7,797 bases of DNA from Luminiphilus sp. GTDB lineage: Bacteria; Pseudomonadota; Gammaproteobacteria; Pseudomonadales; Halieaceae. The position numbers and the translations under genes are program-made. Numbering within the stretch: position 1 is the stretch's first letter; every line of letters starts with the position of its first letter. Under the pieces are notes generated by a model. The model did no database searches, was not told the origin of the DNA, and saw only the letters and a program-made list of their open reading frames with translations. Below are positions 1 to 6,598 of this stretch, one piece after another. The stretch covers positions 1 to 7,797 of the forward strand of contig JAKMEU010000298.1 in assembly GCA_022425845.1 (NCBI GenBank), written 5' to 3'.

Positions 1-956
1 AAAGCCTCATTCAGCTCCCACAGGCCGATGTCATCAACCGATAAACCATGCTGCTTGAGCAGCTTCGGCACAGCAAACACGGGACCGATACCCATCTCGT
101 CGGGCTCACAACCGGCCACCGCCATACCGCGGTAGGCGCCCAGGGGTTCCAGGCCCAACTGCTCGGCCAATTTGGCTTCCATCAAGACCTGGGCTGCCGC
201 GCCATCGGACAACTGGGAGGCATTACCCGCTGTGATGGTGCCGCCCTCGATAACCGTCCTCAAACCCTTTACACCTTCCAGGGTCGACGGCCTGACGCCC
301 TCGTCAGCGGCCACGGTAACCTCCGCCTCGGACTGCTCACCCGTTTCCTTATCCCAAACTATGCGCGTCGCAGTGACCGGGACGATTTCATTCTCGTACT
401 TACCCGCTTCATACGCAGCGGCAACACGCATTTGCGACTGCAGTCCGTATTCATCCATCGCATCCCGGCTAATACCGTAACGCTTGGCCACCACTTCAGC
501 CGTATGCAACATGGGCATGTAAACGTCCTTGTGCATACCCATCAGAGCTTCGTCCGCCAGCCGATGTGTATTCATGTGCTCGTTCTGCACCAGGGAGATA
601 GAGTCCTGCCCTCCCCCTACGGTGACGTCCATACCGTCGACAATGATTTGCTTTGCAGCCATGGAGACCGCCATCAGTCCCGAGGAACACTGGCGATCAA
701 TCGTCTGCCCGCTGACCGTTACCGGCAGGCCCCCACGAAGCGCGGCGAGGCGCCCGATATTCATACCCTGGGTACCCTGGGTCAGGGCTGCACCCATGGT
801 CACATCGTCGACACGATCTCCTTCGATACCGGCTCGGGCCACAGCAGCGCGTATCGCATGCCCACCCAACGACGGTCCGGCCAAGTTGTTGAAGCTACCG
901 CGATAGGCCTTGCCGATCGGGGTGCGTGCAGTTGCGACAATTACGGCTTCTCTCAT
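1..956 (-). CDS. Thiolase (acetyl-CoA acyltransferase), C-terminus cut by window edge
   Basis: Catalyses the last step of beta-oxidation, cleaving 3-ketoacyl-CoA with CoA to acetyl-CoA and a shortened acyl-CoA; cytoplasmic. Reading leftward from the ATG at 956, the frame is open for 318 codons to the edge. The N-terminus MREAVIVATARTPIGKAYRG is typical of thiolases. The nucleophilic cysteine lies in RQCSSG (Cys90), the GGTITAGNAS loop at 238-247, and the NEA motif at 316-318. The conserved GHP histidine and the second catalytic cysteine (CxGGGxG) must lie beyond base 1, so about 70-75 residues are missing given the usual ~390. The start is 11 bases after the dehydrogenase stop, preceded by GAGG at good spacing, so it is the fourth gene of the operon. 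A degradative rather than biosynthetic role is inferred from its neighbours; the chain-length preference cannot be read from sequence. Confidence 0.95.
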   Translation of the reverse strand, partial: MREAVIVATARTPIGKAYRGSFNNLAGPSLGGHAIRAAVARAGIEGDRVDDVTMGAALTQGTQGMNIGRLAALRGGLPVTVSGQTIDRQCSSGLMAVSMAAKQIIVDGMDVTVGGGQDSISLVQNEHMNTHRLADEALMGMHKDVYMPMLHTAEVVAKRYGISRDAMDEYGLQSQMRVAAAYEAGKYENEIVPVTATRIVWDKETGEQSEAEVTVAADEGVRPSTLEGVKGLRTVIEGGTITAGNASQLSDGAAAQVLMEAKLAEQLGLEPLGAYRGMAVAGCEPDEMGIGPVFAVPKLLKQHGLSVDDIGLWELNEA

Positions 957-967
957 GTTTCCAATCC

Positions 968-1888
968 TCAGTTTTCGAGTTTGATACCCAGTCCTTCAGC
1001 GGCCTTACCGACCATCTTGAAGGTTTGTTCAAAACCAGCCTTGAGCTGCGTCTCCGCACCCTGTGAAATCTGCTCCCAGTGGGCAGCAATACCCTCGGGG
1101 GTCTGCTGATCCTCGGGCAGCCAGACGCTGTCCGTCTCAACAATTTTCGACACCGCATAGGCGCCTGCGCCGGCGCCAATAATGGTGTGCGTAGGCGCGT
1201 CCTCTCCCACCATAAACAGTACGGCAGGCGTTACCGTTTCCGGCGTCAGCAGATTGAAGGCCTGCTCACTCATCAGACCCTCCGTCATACGCGTGCCCGC
1301 CGTGGGCGCCAGTGCGTTGACGCGTATGTTGTATTTGGCACCCTCCTGAGCCAACGTGTTCATAAAGCCCACGACCCCAAGCTTGGCTGCACCGTAGTTA
1401 CTCTGGCCGAAATTGCCATAGAGCCCGCTGGAGGACGAGGTCATGACGATCCGACCATACTCCTGGGACTTCATGATTTCCCAAACGGCCTTGGTGCAAT
1501 TAACGCTGCCCATCAGGTGGACTTCGAGAACCGTCCGAAAATCGGATAAATCCATTTTCGAGAAGCTTTTATCCCGCAGGATCCCGGCGTTATTGACCAG
1601 GATATCGATCCGTCCCCACTTGGACATGGCCTGCGCGACCATATCCTCAACCTGCTCCATGTTGGCGACATTGGCGGGATGGGCCATCGCCTCTCCACCC
1701 AGTGCCTCAATTTCAGCAACAACGGCCAGTGCAGCTTCACTGTTCTGGCCCTCACCATTGACCGATCCACCGAGGTCATTTACCACCACTTTGGCACCGC
1801 GTTTCGCCAGCTCCAGCGCATGACTGCGCCCCAATCCACCGCCCGCTCCGGTTACGATGGCCACCTTGTCGTCATAACGAATCGTCAT
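968..1888 (-). CDS. Short-chain dehydrogenase, HSD17B4/MFE-2-like (R)-3-hydroxyacyl-CoA dehydrogenase
   Basis: Probable NAD-dependent oxidation of (R)-3-hydroxyacyl-CoA to 3-ketoacyl-CoA. The 306-residue protein is a classical Rossmann SDR: cofactor loop TGAGGGLG at 13-20, an acidic residue after the second strand (VVVNDLGG, Asp38) favouring NAD over NADP, NNAG at 99-102, catalytic Ser152 within TSSSSG, and Tyr165/Lys169 in YGAAK. The stretch SSSGLYGNFGQSNYGAAK closely resembles the dehydrogenase domain of eukaryotic peroxisomal multifunctional enzyme 2 (HSD17B4), as does the length (about 300 versus ~250 for FabG). The C-terminal extension after residue 250 (WLPEDQQTPEGIAAHWEQI) is also typical of that subgroup. 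Start ATG at 1888 has GGAG 7 bases upstream. It follows the MaoC gene by 25 bases. Substrate chain length and branching are unknown. FabG-like reductase activity is less likely given the extension and context. Confidence 0.9.
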   Translation of the reverse strand: MTIRYDDKVAIVTGAGGGLGRSHALELAKRGAKVVVNDLGGSVNGEGQNSEAALAVVAEIEALGGEAMAHPANVANMEQVEDMVAQAMSKWGRIDILVNNAGILRDKSFSKMDLSDFRTVLEVHLMGSVNCTKAVWEIMKSQEYGRIVMTSSSSGLYGNFGQSNYGAAKLGVVGFMNTLAQEGAKYNIRVNALAPTAGTRMTEGLMSEQAFNLLTPETVTPAVLFMVGEDAPTHTIIGAGAGAYAVSKIVETDSVWLPEDQQTPEGIAAHWEQISQGAETQLKAGFEQTFKMVGKAAEGLGIKLEN

Positions 1889-1913
1889 CTTTTATCTCCA
1901 AAATTCTTGAGTG

Positions 1914-2378
1914 TCAGGCGACTACCGTCATGCCCAGCCATTCAGCGTAAAGGGCCGGCGTATCCTCGCCCTCAATCTCAACCGTGATGTTCTGCTGTGT
2001 CAGAAAGCGATTGTCATCCTTGCGCTCGACACTGGCGAGTTCCACATGAGCGCGCACGCGCTTGCCTGCCCTGACGGGTGCAAGAAAGCGCACCTTGTTC
2101 AGGCCATAGTTGACGCCCATCACCAGCCCTTCGGGATGGACCGACACACTTTCACACAACTTGACCAACATCGAGAGCGTCAAAAACCCATGCGCGATGG
2201 TTCCACCAAAGGGTGTTTTCGCGGCGTTCTCCTCGTCGATATGAATGAACTGGTGGTCTTCGGTGCAGTCTGCAAACTCATTGATGCGCTCCTGACCCAG
2301 TGTGACCCAGTCGCTGGTTCCCAGTTTTTGACCTGCCTTACCTAGAAACTCTTCAACCGATAACATCTGTATTGCCAT
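1914..2378 (-). CDS. MaoC/NodN-type hotdog (R)-specific enoyl-CoA hydratase
   Basis: Probable hydration of trans-2-enoyl-CoA to (R)-3-hydroxyacyl-CoA. The 154-residue protein is a single hotdog domain with the hydratase-2 signature: FADCTEDHQFIHIDEENAA at 35-53 followed by FGGTIAHGFLTLSM at 57-70. The catalytic dyad should be Asp41 and His46, the five-residue spacing seen in PhaJ and in the mycobacterial Rv0130 hydratase; Ser69 is placed like the PhaJ active-site serine. The opening SDWVTLGQERINEFAD and the later NYGLNKVRFLAPV are strikingly like the NodN/Rv0130 subgroup as I remember it. The ATG at 2378 is preceded by a purine-rich AGAGAGGGA about 8 bases upstream. It lies between the acyl-CoA dehydrogenase (56-base gap) and the SDR, exactly where a hydratase is needed. 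The stereochemistry is inferred from the family, not shown. Confidence 0.9.
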   Translation of the reverse strand: MAIQMLSVEEFLGKAGQKLGTSDWVTLGQERINEFADCTEDHQFIHIDEENAAKTPFGGTIAHGFLTLSMLVKLCESVSVHPEGLVMGVNYGLNKVRFLAPVRAGKRVRAHVELASVERKDDNRFLTQQNITVEIEGEDTPALYAEWLGMTVVA

Positions 2379-2407
2379 TGTGACTATCCCTCTCTGTGTT
2401 AGTCCCT

Positions 2408-2420
2408 GCAGCGCCGCTGC
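2408..2420 (-). repeat. Small GC-rich inverted repeat between acyl-CoA dehydrogenase and maoC genes
   Basis: GCAGC-GCC-GCTGC: a perfect 5-base stem with a 3-base loop (a 6-base palindrome arm if the loop is counted as one base), in the 56-base gap between two genes of the operon. No run of T follows it on the minus strand, so it does not look like an intrinsic terminator. It could be a small processing or stability element, or chance in GC-rich DNA. Confidence 0.35.
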
Positions 2421-2434
2421 GATTCAAGCCTGCA

Positions 2435-3691
2435 TCAACCGTCGCGAAACGTAGCGCGAGGCTCAGATGATGCATCCATGTATTTCTTCAATTCGTGACG
2501 TCCCACCACCATGCGATGCACTTCGTCGGGCCCGTCCGCCAAGCGCAGTGTCCGCTGCCCCGACCACATAGCCGCCAGTGGGAAATCCTGCGACACGCCC
2601 AATCCGCCGTGCATCTGAATGGCGTCGTCCACGACTTTGAGCGTCATGTTGGGCACGACGGTCTTGATCATGGAGATCCAGATTCGCGCCTCTTTGGCAT
2701 CCATGTTGTCCATCATCCACGCCGTTTTAAGCGTTAGCAGCCGGGCCTGTTCAATGTTCATCCGGGCGTTGGCAATCACATCGATATTGCCCCCCAATTT
2801 GGCCAGCGGACGCCCGAAGGCCTCGCGACTGGTGGCACGCTCGCAGAGCATCTGCAATGCCCTTTCCGCGGCACCAATCGAGCGCATGCAATGATGGATT
2901 CGACCCGGACCCAGGCGGCCCTGGGAAATTTCAAAGCCCCTGCCCTCTCCCAGGATGATGTTGTCCTTGGGAACGCGGACATTATTGAGCTTGACGTGCA
3001 TATGGCCGTGGGGCGCGTCGTCCATGTTGAACACGGTGAGATGCCGCAGAATTTCAACCCCCGGGGTATCCATAGGCACCAGAATCTGGCTCTGCTGCTT
3101 GTGCTTCGCCGCATCGGGACTGGTCTTGACCATGCAGATCATCACCTTGCAGCGCGGATCGCCCGCTCCGGACGTCCAATGCTTTTCGCCGTTGATCACC
3201 CATTCGTCGCCCTCGAGCACCGCATTGCTGCAGATATTGGTGGCATCGGACGAGGCCACACCGGGTTCAGTCATACCGAAGCATGAGCGAATCTCTCCAC
3301 GCATCAGCGGCTCCAGCCAGCGGGCTTTCTGGGCCTCGCTCCCATATTTGTGGATCACCTCCATGTTGCCTGTGTCGGGCGCCGAACAGTTGAACACTTC
3401 GGCCCCGAGGTGACACTTGCCCATTTCCTCCGCGAGGTGAGCGTAGTCGACCGTATTCAATCCCGACCCGTGCTCACCATCGCCAGTGAGGAAAAAATTC
3501 CAGAGTCCCCGCTCCCGGGCTCCCGCCTTCATGGCCTCAAGGATTTCAACCTGGCGCGGCGTGGATTCCCAGGGACTGCCCTTGCGCACCTCGGCGAAGA
3601 ATTCCGGCTCCAGTGGCATTACATGCTCGGTGATGTACTGGCTGACAGCCTCTAGCGTGGGGGCGACGCGATCGGAGATACCAAGATCCAT
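2435..3691 (-). CDS. Acyl-CoA dehydrogenase, ACAD10/11-like
   Basis: FAD enzyme that makes the trans-2,3 double bond in an acyl-CoA, the first step of beta-oxidation; electrons would go to electron-transfer flavoprotein. The protein is 418 residues, a normal full-length single-domain ACAD. Visible landmarks are the flavin-side motif FGMTEPGVASSDATN in the beta-domain, INGEKHWTSGAG shortly after, RIHHCMRSIGAAERAL in the C-terminal helices, QMHGGLGVSQDFPLA, and LRLADGPDEVHR near the end. The MTEP.VASSDATN and ADGPDEVH wording points to the ACAD10/11-like branch; Asp386 occupies the place of the Glu of the YEGT motif of medium- and short-chain enzymes. The start chosen is the ATG at 3691 (AGAAGGA about 8 bases upstream). 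The frame runs open back to a TTG at 3793, but that would translate through the promoter. First gene of the leftward operon. The substrate cannot be read from sequence. Confidence 0.93.
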   Translation of the reverse strand: MDLGISDRVAPTLEAVSQYITEHVMPLEPEFFAEVRKGSPWESTPRQVEILEAMKAGARERGLWNFFLTGDGEHGSGLNTVDYAHLAEEMGKCHLGAEVFNCSAPDTGNMEVIHKYGSEAQKARWLEPLMRGEIRSCFGMTEPGVASSDATNICSNAVLEGDEWVINGEKHWTSGAGDPRCKVMICMVKTSPDAAKHKQQSQILVPMDTPGVEILRHLTVFNMDDAPHGHMHVKLNNVRVPKDNIILGEGRGFEISQGRLGPGRIHHCMRSIGAAERALQMLCERATSREAFGRPLAKLGGNIDVIANARMNIEQARLLTLKTAWMMDNMDAKEARIWISMIKTVVPNMTLKVVDDAIQMHGGLGVSQDFPLAAMWSGQRTLRLADGPDEVHRMVVGRHELKKYMDASSEPRATFRDG

Positions 3692-3765
3692 GGGGTTTTC
3701 CTTCTGGGTGCAAGCCGATGGGCTCGAAAAGATTGGCAAGGACGAGGCCAAGCAGGCCGCTTTTG

Positions 3766-3780
3766 AACATAGCGTATGTT
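3766..3780. promoter_or_regulatory. Operator-like palindrome AACATA-gcg-TATGTT over the -10 box
   Basis: A perfect inverted repeat with 6-base arms and a 3-base centre covers the -10 box of the leftward promoter. The half-site with its flanking G (GTATGTT) recurs in direct orientation at 3794-3800, exactly 20 bases (about two helical turns) from the copy at 3774-3780, on the far side of the -35 box. A palindrome over the -10 with a spaced extra half-site fits a repressor of the TetR or GntR kind, which often control acyl-CoA degradation genes. No regulator gene lies in the window, so the protein is unknown. Confidence 0.45.
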
Positions 3781-3793
3781 TTCTAAATGTCAA
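3766..3793 (-). promoter_or_regulatory. Sigma70-type promoter for the leftward beta-oxidation operon
   Basis: Read on the minus strand, a perfect -35 box TTGACA (3793-3788) is followed after 16 bases by TATGTT (3771-3766), a 4-of-6 match to TATAAT. A transcript from it would start near 3759 and carry a leader of roughly 65-70 bases before the ATG at 3691. It lies in the 145-base divergent region, properly oriented for the acyl-CoA dehydrogenase gene. I found no equally convincing promoter for the rightward transporter pair in the same region. Confidence 0.65.
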
Positions 3794-3836
3794 GTATGTT
3801 AGCGTTGATGGCGCGGTTTGGGGGAACGATTATTCC

Positions 3837-4574
3837 GTGAGTGACGCCATCAACATCGAAGGATTGAGCCACCACTTCGGGAACCAACAGGTTCTTAAAG
3901 ACGTTTCCTTTTCCCTTGCGCAAGGCCGGCAACGGGCCCTGCTCGGCCCCAATGGGGCGGGAAAAACCACCCTTTTCTCGATACTAACCTGCTTGCTGAG
4001 GGTAGCTGAAGGCCGAGCGACCGTATTTGGCAACGACGTCGCCCGTGCTTCGGGTAAGGCCCTAGCCCGTATTGGCGTGGTTTTCCAGAAAACCACCCTG
4101 GATCTCGATCTGTCCGTCAGCCAAAACCTCGCCTACCACGGCGCCATCCAGGGTATGAATCCGCGCCGGGTTCGCGACCGGGCTGAGCAGGAATTGAAAA
4201 GGCTACAGCTGTGGGAACGTCGCGATGATCCCGTCCGCAACCTGAACGGGGGCCATCGGCGACGGGTCGAGATCGCCCGGGCACTGCTCCATGAACCCGA
4301 CCTTCTCTTACTGGATGAAGCAACCGCCGGCCTGGATCTTGCGAGCCGGGTGAGTTTACAGGCCTACATTCGCTCCCTCGTGCAGGAACAGGGTTTGGCT
4401 GTACTTTGGACAACCCATCTTGTGGAGGAACTCGAAGCTGATGAAGACGTGGTGTTACTGAGGGATGGCGCGGTTCAGGCGCAGGGCAAGCTCACCGACC
4501 TGGTGCTCGCTGCCGGGGTAAGCGATGCAAAAGACCTGCTGCTGGGTCTCTCAGCACCTCCGGGTCACCCATGA
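3837..4574 (+). CDS. ABC transporter ATP-binding protein, PQQ/alcohol-dehydrogenase-associated type
   Basis: ATPase subunit powering the membrane protein encoded next. The 245-residue single nucleotide-binding domain has Walker A GPNGAGKTT (37-45), the Q-loop Gln84 in VVFQKT, an ABC signature written LNGGH (136-140) in place of LSGGQ, Walker B LLLLDEA (156-162, with Glu161) and the switch histidine in TTH (194). All catalytic parts are present, so it should be active. The LNGGHRRRVEIARALL wording matches what I recall of the ATPase in PQQ-dependent alcohol dehydrogenase clusters, and the neighbouring pqq genes agree. The start chosen is GTG at 3837, with GGGGGAA about 10 bases upstream. The frame is open much further upstream, but that part overlaps the divergent gene and resembles nothing. 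The stop overlaps the permease start (ATGA). The substrate is unknown; ABC-2 systems without a binding protein are usually exporters. Confidence 0.9.
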   Translation: MSDAINIEGLSHHFGNQQVLKDVSFSLAQGRQRALLGPNGAGKTTLFSILTCLLRVAEGRATVFGNDVARASGKALARIGVVFQKTTLDLDLSVSQNLAYHGAIQGMNPRRVRDRAEQELKRLQLWERRDDPVRNLNGGHRRRVEIARALLHEPDLLLLDEATAGLDLASRVSLQAYIRSLVQEQGLAVLWTTHLVEELEADEDVVLLRDGAVQAQGKLTDLVLAAGVSDAKDLLLGLSAPPGHP

Positions 4575-5377
4575 CCGCCAGCGCCTACTTCTATTGTTTC
4601 CTCGGCGTCCTCAAGCGGGAACTGCAGCGCTTTGTTCAACAGCGTACGCGTTTTGTCAGTGCCCTGGTGAGGCCACTGCTATGGTTGGCGGTTTTTGCTG
4701 CGGGCTTTCGAACTACGCTCGATGGGTTAGCCATCCCGCCCCATCACGGCGCCATAAGCTACGAGGTCTATATCGTCCCGGGCCTGGTCGGCATTATTGT
4801 GCTGTTCAACAGCATGCAAAGCTCGTTGTCGATGGTGTACGACCGCGAGATGGGCAGCATGCGGATATTGCTGACCAGCCCATTGCCGCGCAGCTGGCTC
4901 TTGATCAGCAGACTCTTTTCAAGCGCCCTGGTATCACTGCTACAGGTCTACGCCTTCCTTCTTATAGCGCGGCTATTTGCTGTAACGCCGCCCGCCTGGG
5001 GCTACCTCGCGGCGTTTCCAGCCATTGTGTGCAGTGCCATCCTGCTGGGCGCCCTGGGTTTGCTACTGGCGTCGATCATCGATCAGTTGGAAAACTTTGC
5101 CGGGGTTATGAACTTCGTGGTGTTTCCCTTGTTCTTTCTGTCATCGGCACTGTACCCCCTGAGCCAAATGCGTGAAGCCAGTGAATGGGTCTACTGGCTG
5201 TGCGCGGCCAACCCCTTCACCTATGCCGTTGAGTTCGTTCGCCACTCGCTGTGGCTGGGCTTCAGCCCATCTGCTTTCTGGGTTACCACGACCGTCGCGG
5301 TCATTCTCACGACGGCAGCCGTCATCGGCTTTGACCCCAGTCGCAAGATGCTCGCCGGGCGTCCCGGGGCACACTGA
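4571..5377 (+). CDS. ABC-2 type transporter permease, PedC-like
   Basis: Inner-membrane subunit partnering the preceding ATPase; the 4-base ATGA overlap implies translational coupling and equal production. The 268-residue protein shows about six hydrophobic segments, near residues 31-46, 67-87, 113-137, 143-168, 176-196 and 234-254, the usual ABC-2 fold. Conserved ABC-2 stretches are YDREMGSMRILLTSPLPRS (90-108, cytoplasmic, likely contacting the ATPase), the FLSSALYPLSQM region at 189-200 and NPFTYAVEFVR at 214-224. No periplasmic binding protein is encoded beside it. Its closest named relatives, from memory, are the PedC-type permeases of phenylethanol and other PQQ-linked alcohol catabolic clusters, where a role in moving the alcohol or a toxic product has been proposed. 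The direction of transport and the cargo are not established by the sequence. Confidence 0.88.
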   Translation: MTASAYFYCFLGVLKRELQRFVQQRTRFVSALVRPLLWLAVFAAGFRTTLDGLAIPPHHGAISYEVYIVPGLVGIIVLFNSMQSSLSMVYDREMGSMRILLTSPLPRSWLLISRLFSSALVSLLQVYAFLLIARLFAVTPPAWGYLAAFPAIVCSAILLGALGLLLASIIDQLENFAGVMNFVVFPLFFLSSALYPLSQMREASEWVYWLCAANPFTYAVEFVRHSLWLGFSPSAFWVTTTVAVILTTAAVIGFDPSRKMLAGRPGAH

Positions 5378-5461
5378 TCCGCGTCGACCTTTGCAGCCGT
5401 CGTTTGAATCCGATGCCCTTCGCCCAAACTCTCTGCCCCCAGCCGAAGCGTGTTTCCCGGC
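5378..5461. other. Convergent intergenic gap without a clear terminator
   Basis: These 84 bases separate the permease stop from the pqqE stop. The best inverted repeat is CTTCG (5418-5422) with CGAAG (5444-5448), 5 bases with a 21-base loop and no T run on either strand. I see no convincing intrinsic terminator, so the two converging operons may rely on Rho or overlap at their 3' ends. Confidence 0.4.
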
Positions 5462-6598
5462 TCAGGACTGGCTGGCCAAAATATCCCGCGATGCCTGTAA
5501 GGAGCGATACATGAGACTCGTGCCGCCGGTTGCGTGACAGTTTGCGGCCGCCAGCGCAGTGTCTATGAGGCCCCGCTGTTCCGATTTGGTACAGACGGGG
5601 TCGGCCTGCGTCGGATCGCCGGTCAGGGCAAAAGCCTGGCACCGGCAACCACCAAAATCCCGCTCTTTTTCCGGACAGCTTCGACAGGGTTCCTGCATCC
5701 AGTCATAACCGCGATAGGCATTGAAGGCGTCGCTGTGGCGCCAAATGGTTTCCAGATCAAAGTCCCGAACATTGGGGAACTGCAGTGGCAGGCCCCGCGC
5801 GCTGTGACAGGGTAGCGCCATGCCATCCGGGGCCACCGCGAGGAACATTTGGCCCCAACCGTTCATGCAGGGCTTGGGTCGCTCCTCATAGTAATCCGGG
5901 ACTACAAAATAGAGTCGCATACCATCAGGATTTTCCTGCCGCCAGGCATTGGTGACCTGTTCGGCATGGATGAGCTGCTCCCGGCTGGGCATCAATTCAT
6001 CCCGATTGAGTAACGCCCAGCCGTGGTACTGGGTGTTGGCGAGCTCGACGTAATCGGCGCCCAGGTCACTGGCCAACTGAATGATCCGGTCGACCTGGTC
6101 AATATTGTGCCGGTGAAGCACAAAGTTCAGCACCATGGGATACCCTGCCGACTTAACCGCCTCCGCCATAGCGAGCTTGTGGGCGAACGCTTTGCTGCTG
6201 CCCGACAACAGGGCACTGACCTCGTCCTCTGCCGATTGGAAACTGATCTGAATATGGTCGAGCCCGGCTTCCCTAAGGCCCACAACGCGCTCGTGGGTAA
6301 GGCCTACTCCCGATGTGATGAGATTACTGTAGAAACCCAGACGCCTGGCTTCGGCCACCAGCAACTCAAGGTCCTGTCGGACCAGTGGCTCACCGCCGGA
6401 AAAACCCAATTGGGCGGCGCCCAGTTGGCGCGCCTCCCGCAACACCCGCTGCCAATCTTCAGTGGCCAACTCCCGGTCCGCAGCTGCCATCTCTACCGGG
6501 TTGGAGCAGTAGGGGCATTGCAGTGGGCAACGATAGGTCAACTCAGCCAGCAACCAGAGTGGCGGCGATGCGGAGGGTCGCGTTTCCACGTCCCGCAC
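5462..6598 (-). CDS. pqqE: PQQ biosynthesis radical SAM enzyme PqqE
   Basis: Uses SAM and iron-sulfur clusters to form the carbon-carbon bond between the conserved Glu and Tyr of the PqqA peptide, the first committed step to PQQ; it acts with the chaperone PqqD. The 378-residue protein has the radical SAM motif CxxxCxxC at Cys24/28/31, SGGEP at 67-71 for SAM binding, and a C-terminal SPASM region with Cys244, Cys264, Cys305, Cys308, Cys318, Cys320 and Cys336. Asp314 (KERDFGGC) corresponds to the aspartate known as an unusual auxiliary-cluster ligand in PqqE. Spacing matches the Methylorubrum enzyme with a shift of 4-5 residues. The annotated start is GTG at 6598, directly abutting the pqqD TAG stop. 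A second in-frame GTG at 6589 is an alternative with a slightly better upstream AGGTG. Coupled translation with pqqD is likely. Last gene of the pqq operon in this window. Confidence 0.97.
   Translation of the reverse strand: MRDVETRPSASPPLWLLAELTYRCPLQCPYCSNPVEMAAADRELATEDWQRVLREARQLGAAQLGFSGGEPLVRQDLELLVAEARRLGFYSNLITSGVGLTHERVVGLREAGLDHIQISFQSAEDEVSALLSGSSKAFAHKLAMAEAVKSAGYPMVLNFVLHRHNIDQVDRIIQLASDLGADYVELANTQYHGWALLNRDELMPSREQLIHAEQVTNAWRQENPDGMRLYFVVPDYYEERPKPCMNGWGQMFLAVAPDGMALPCHSARGLPLQFPNVRDFDLETIWRHSDAFNAYRGYDWMQEPCRSCPEKERDFGGCRCQAFALTGDPTQADPVCTKSEQRGLIDTALAAANCHATGGTSLMYRSLQASRDILASQS

Noticed and set aside
48..1109. 353-codon open frame on the plus strand
   Set aside because: It is antisense to the thiolase and to the end of the SDR, both of which have clear catalytic motifs; the translated frame has no recognisable domain and is rich in His, Arg and Gly, as expected of a shadow frame.
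2408..2420. Intrinsic terminator between the acyl-CoA dehydrogenase and maoC
   Set aside because: The hairpin has only a 5-base stem and no T run on the minus strand, and the genes after it complete the same pathway.
3692..3793. 34-residue N-terminal extension of the acyl-CoA dehydrogenase from a TTG at 3793
   Set aside because: That TTG is the first half of the -35 box TTGACA, and the extension would be encoded across the promoter. The ATG at 3691 has a good ribosome binding site and gives the normal family length.
3486..3836. 117-residue N-terminal extension of the ABC ATPase
   Set aside because: It overlaps the divergent acyl-CoA dehydrogenase gene antisense and has no family resemblance. 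The GTG at 3837 with GGGGGAA upstream gives the usual single-domain ATPase length.
4525..5175. 216-codon plus-strand open frame overlapping the transporter genes
   Set aside because: It is out of frame with the ATPase and permease, whose motifs and ATGA coupling are clear. The alternative frame shows no membrane segments or motifs.
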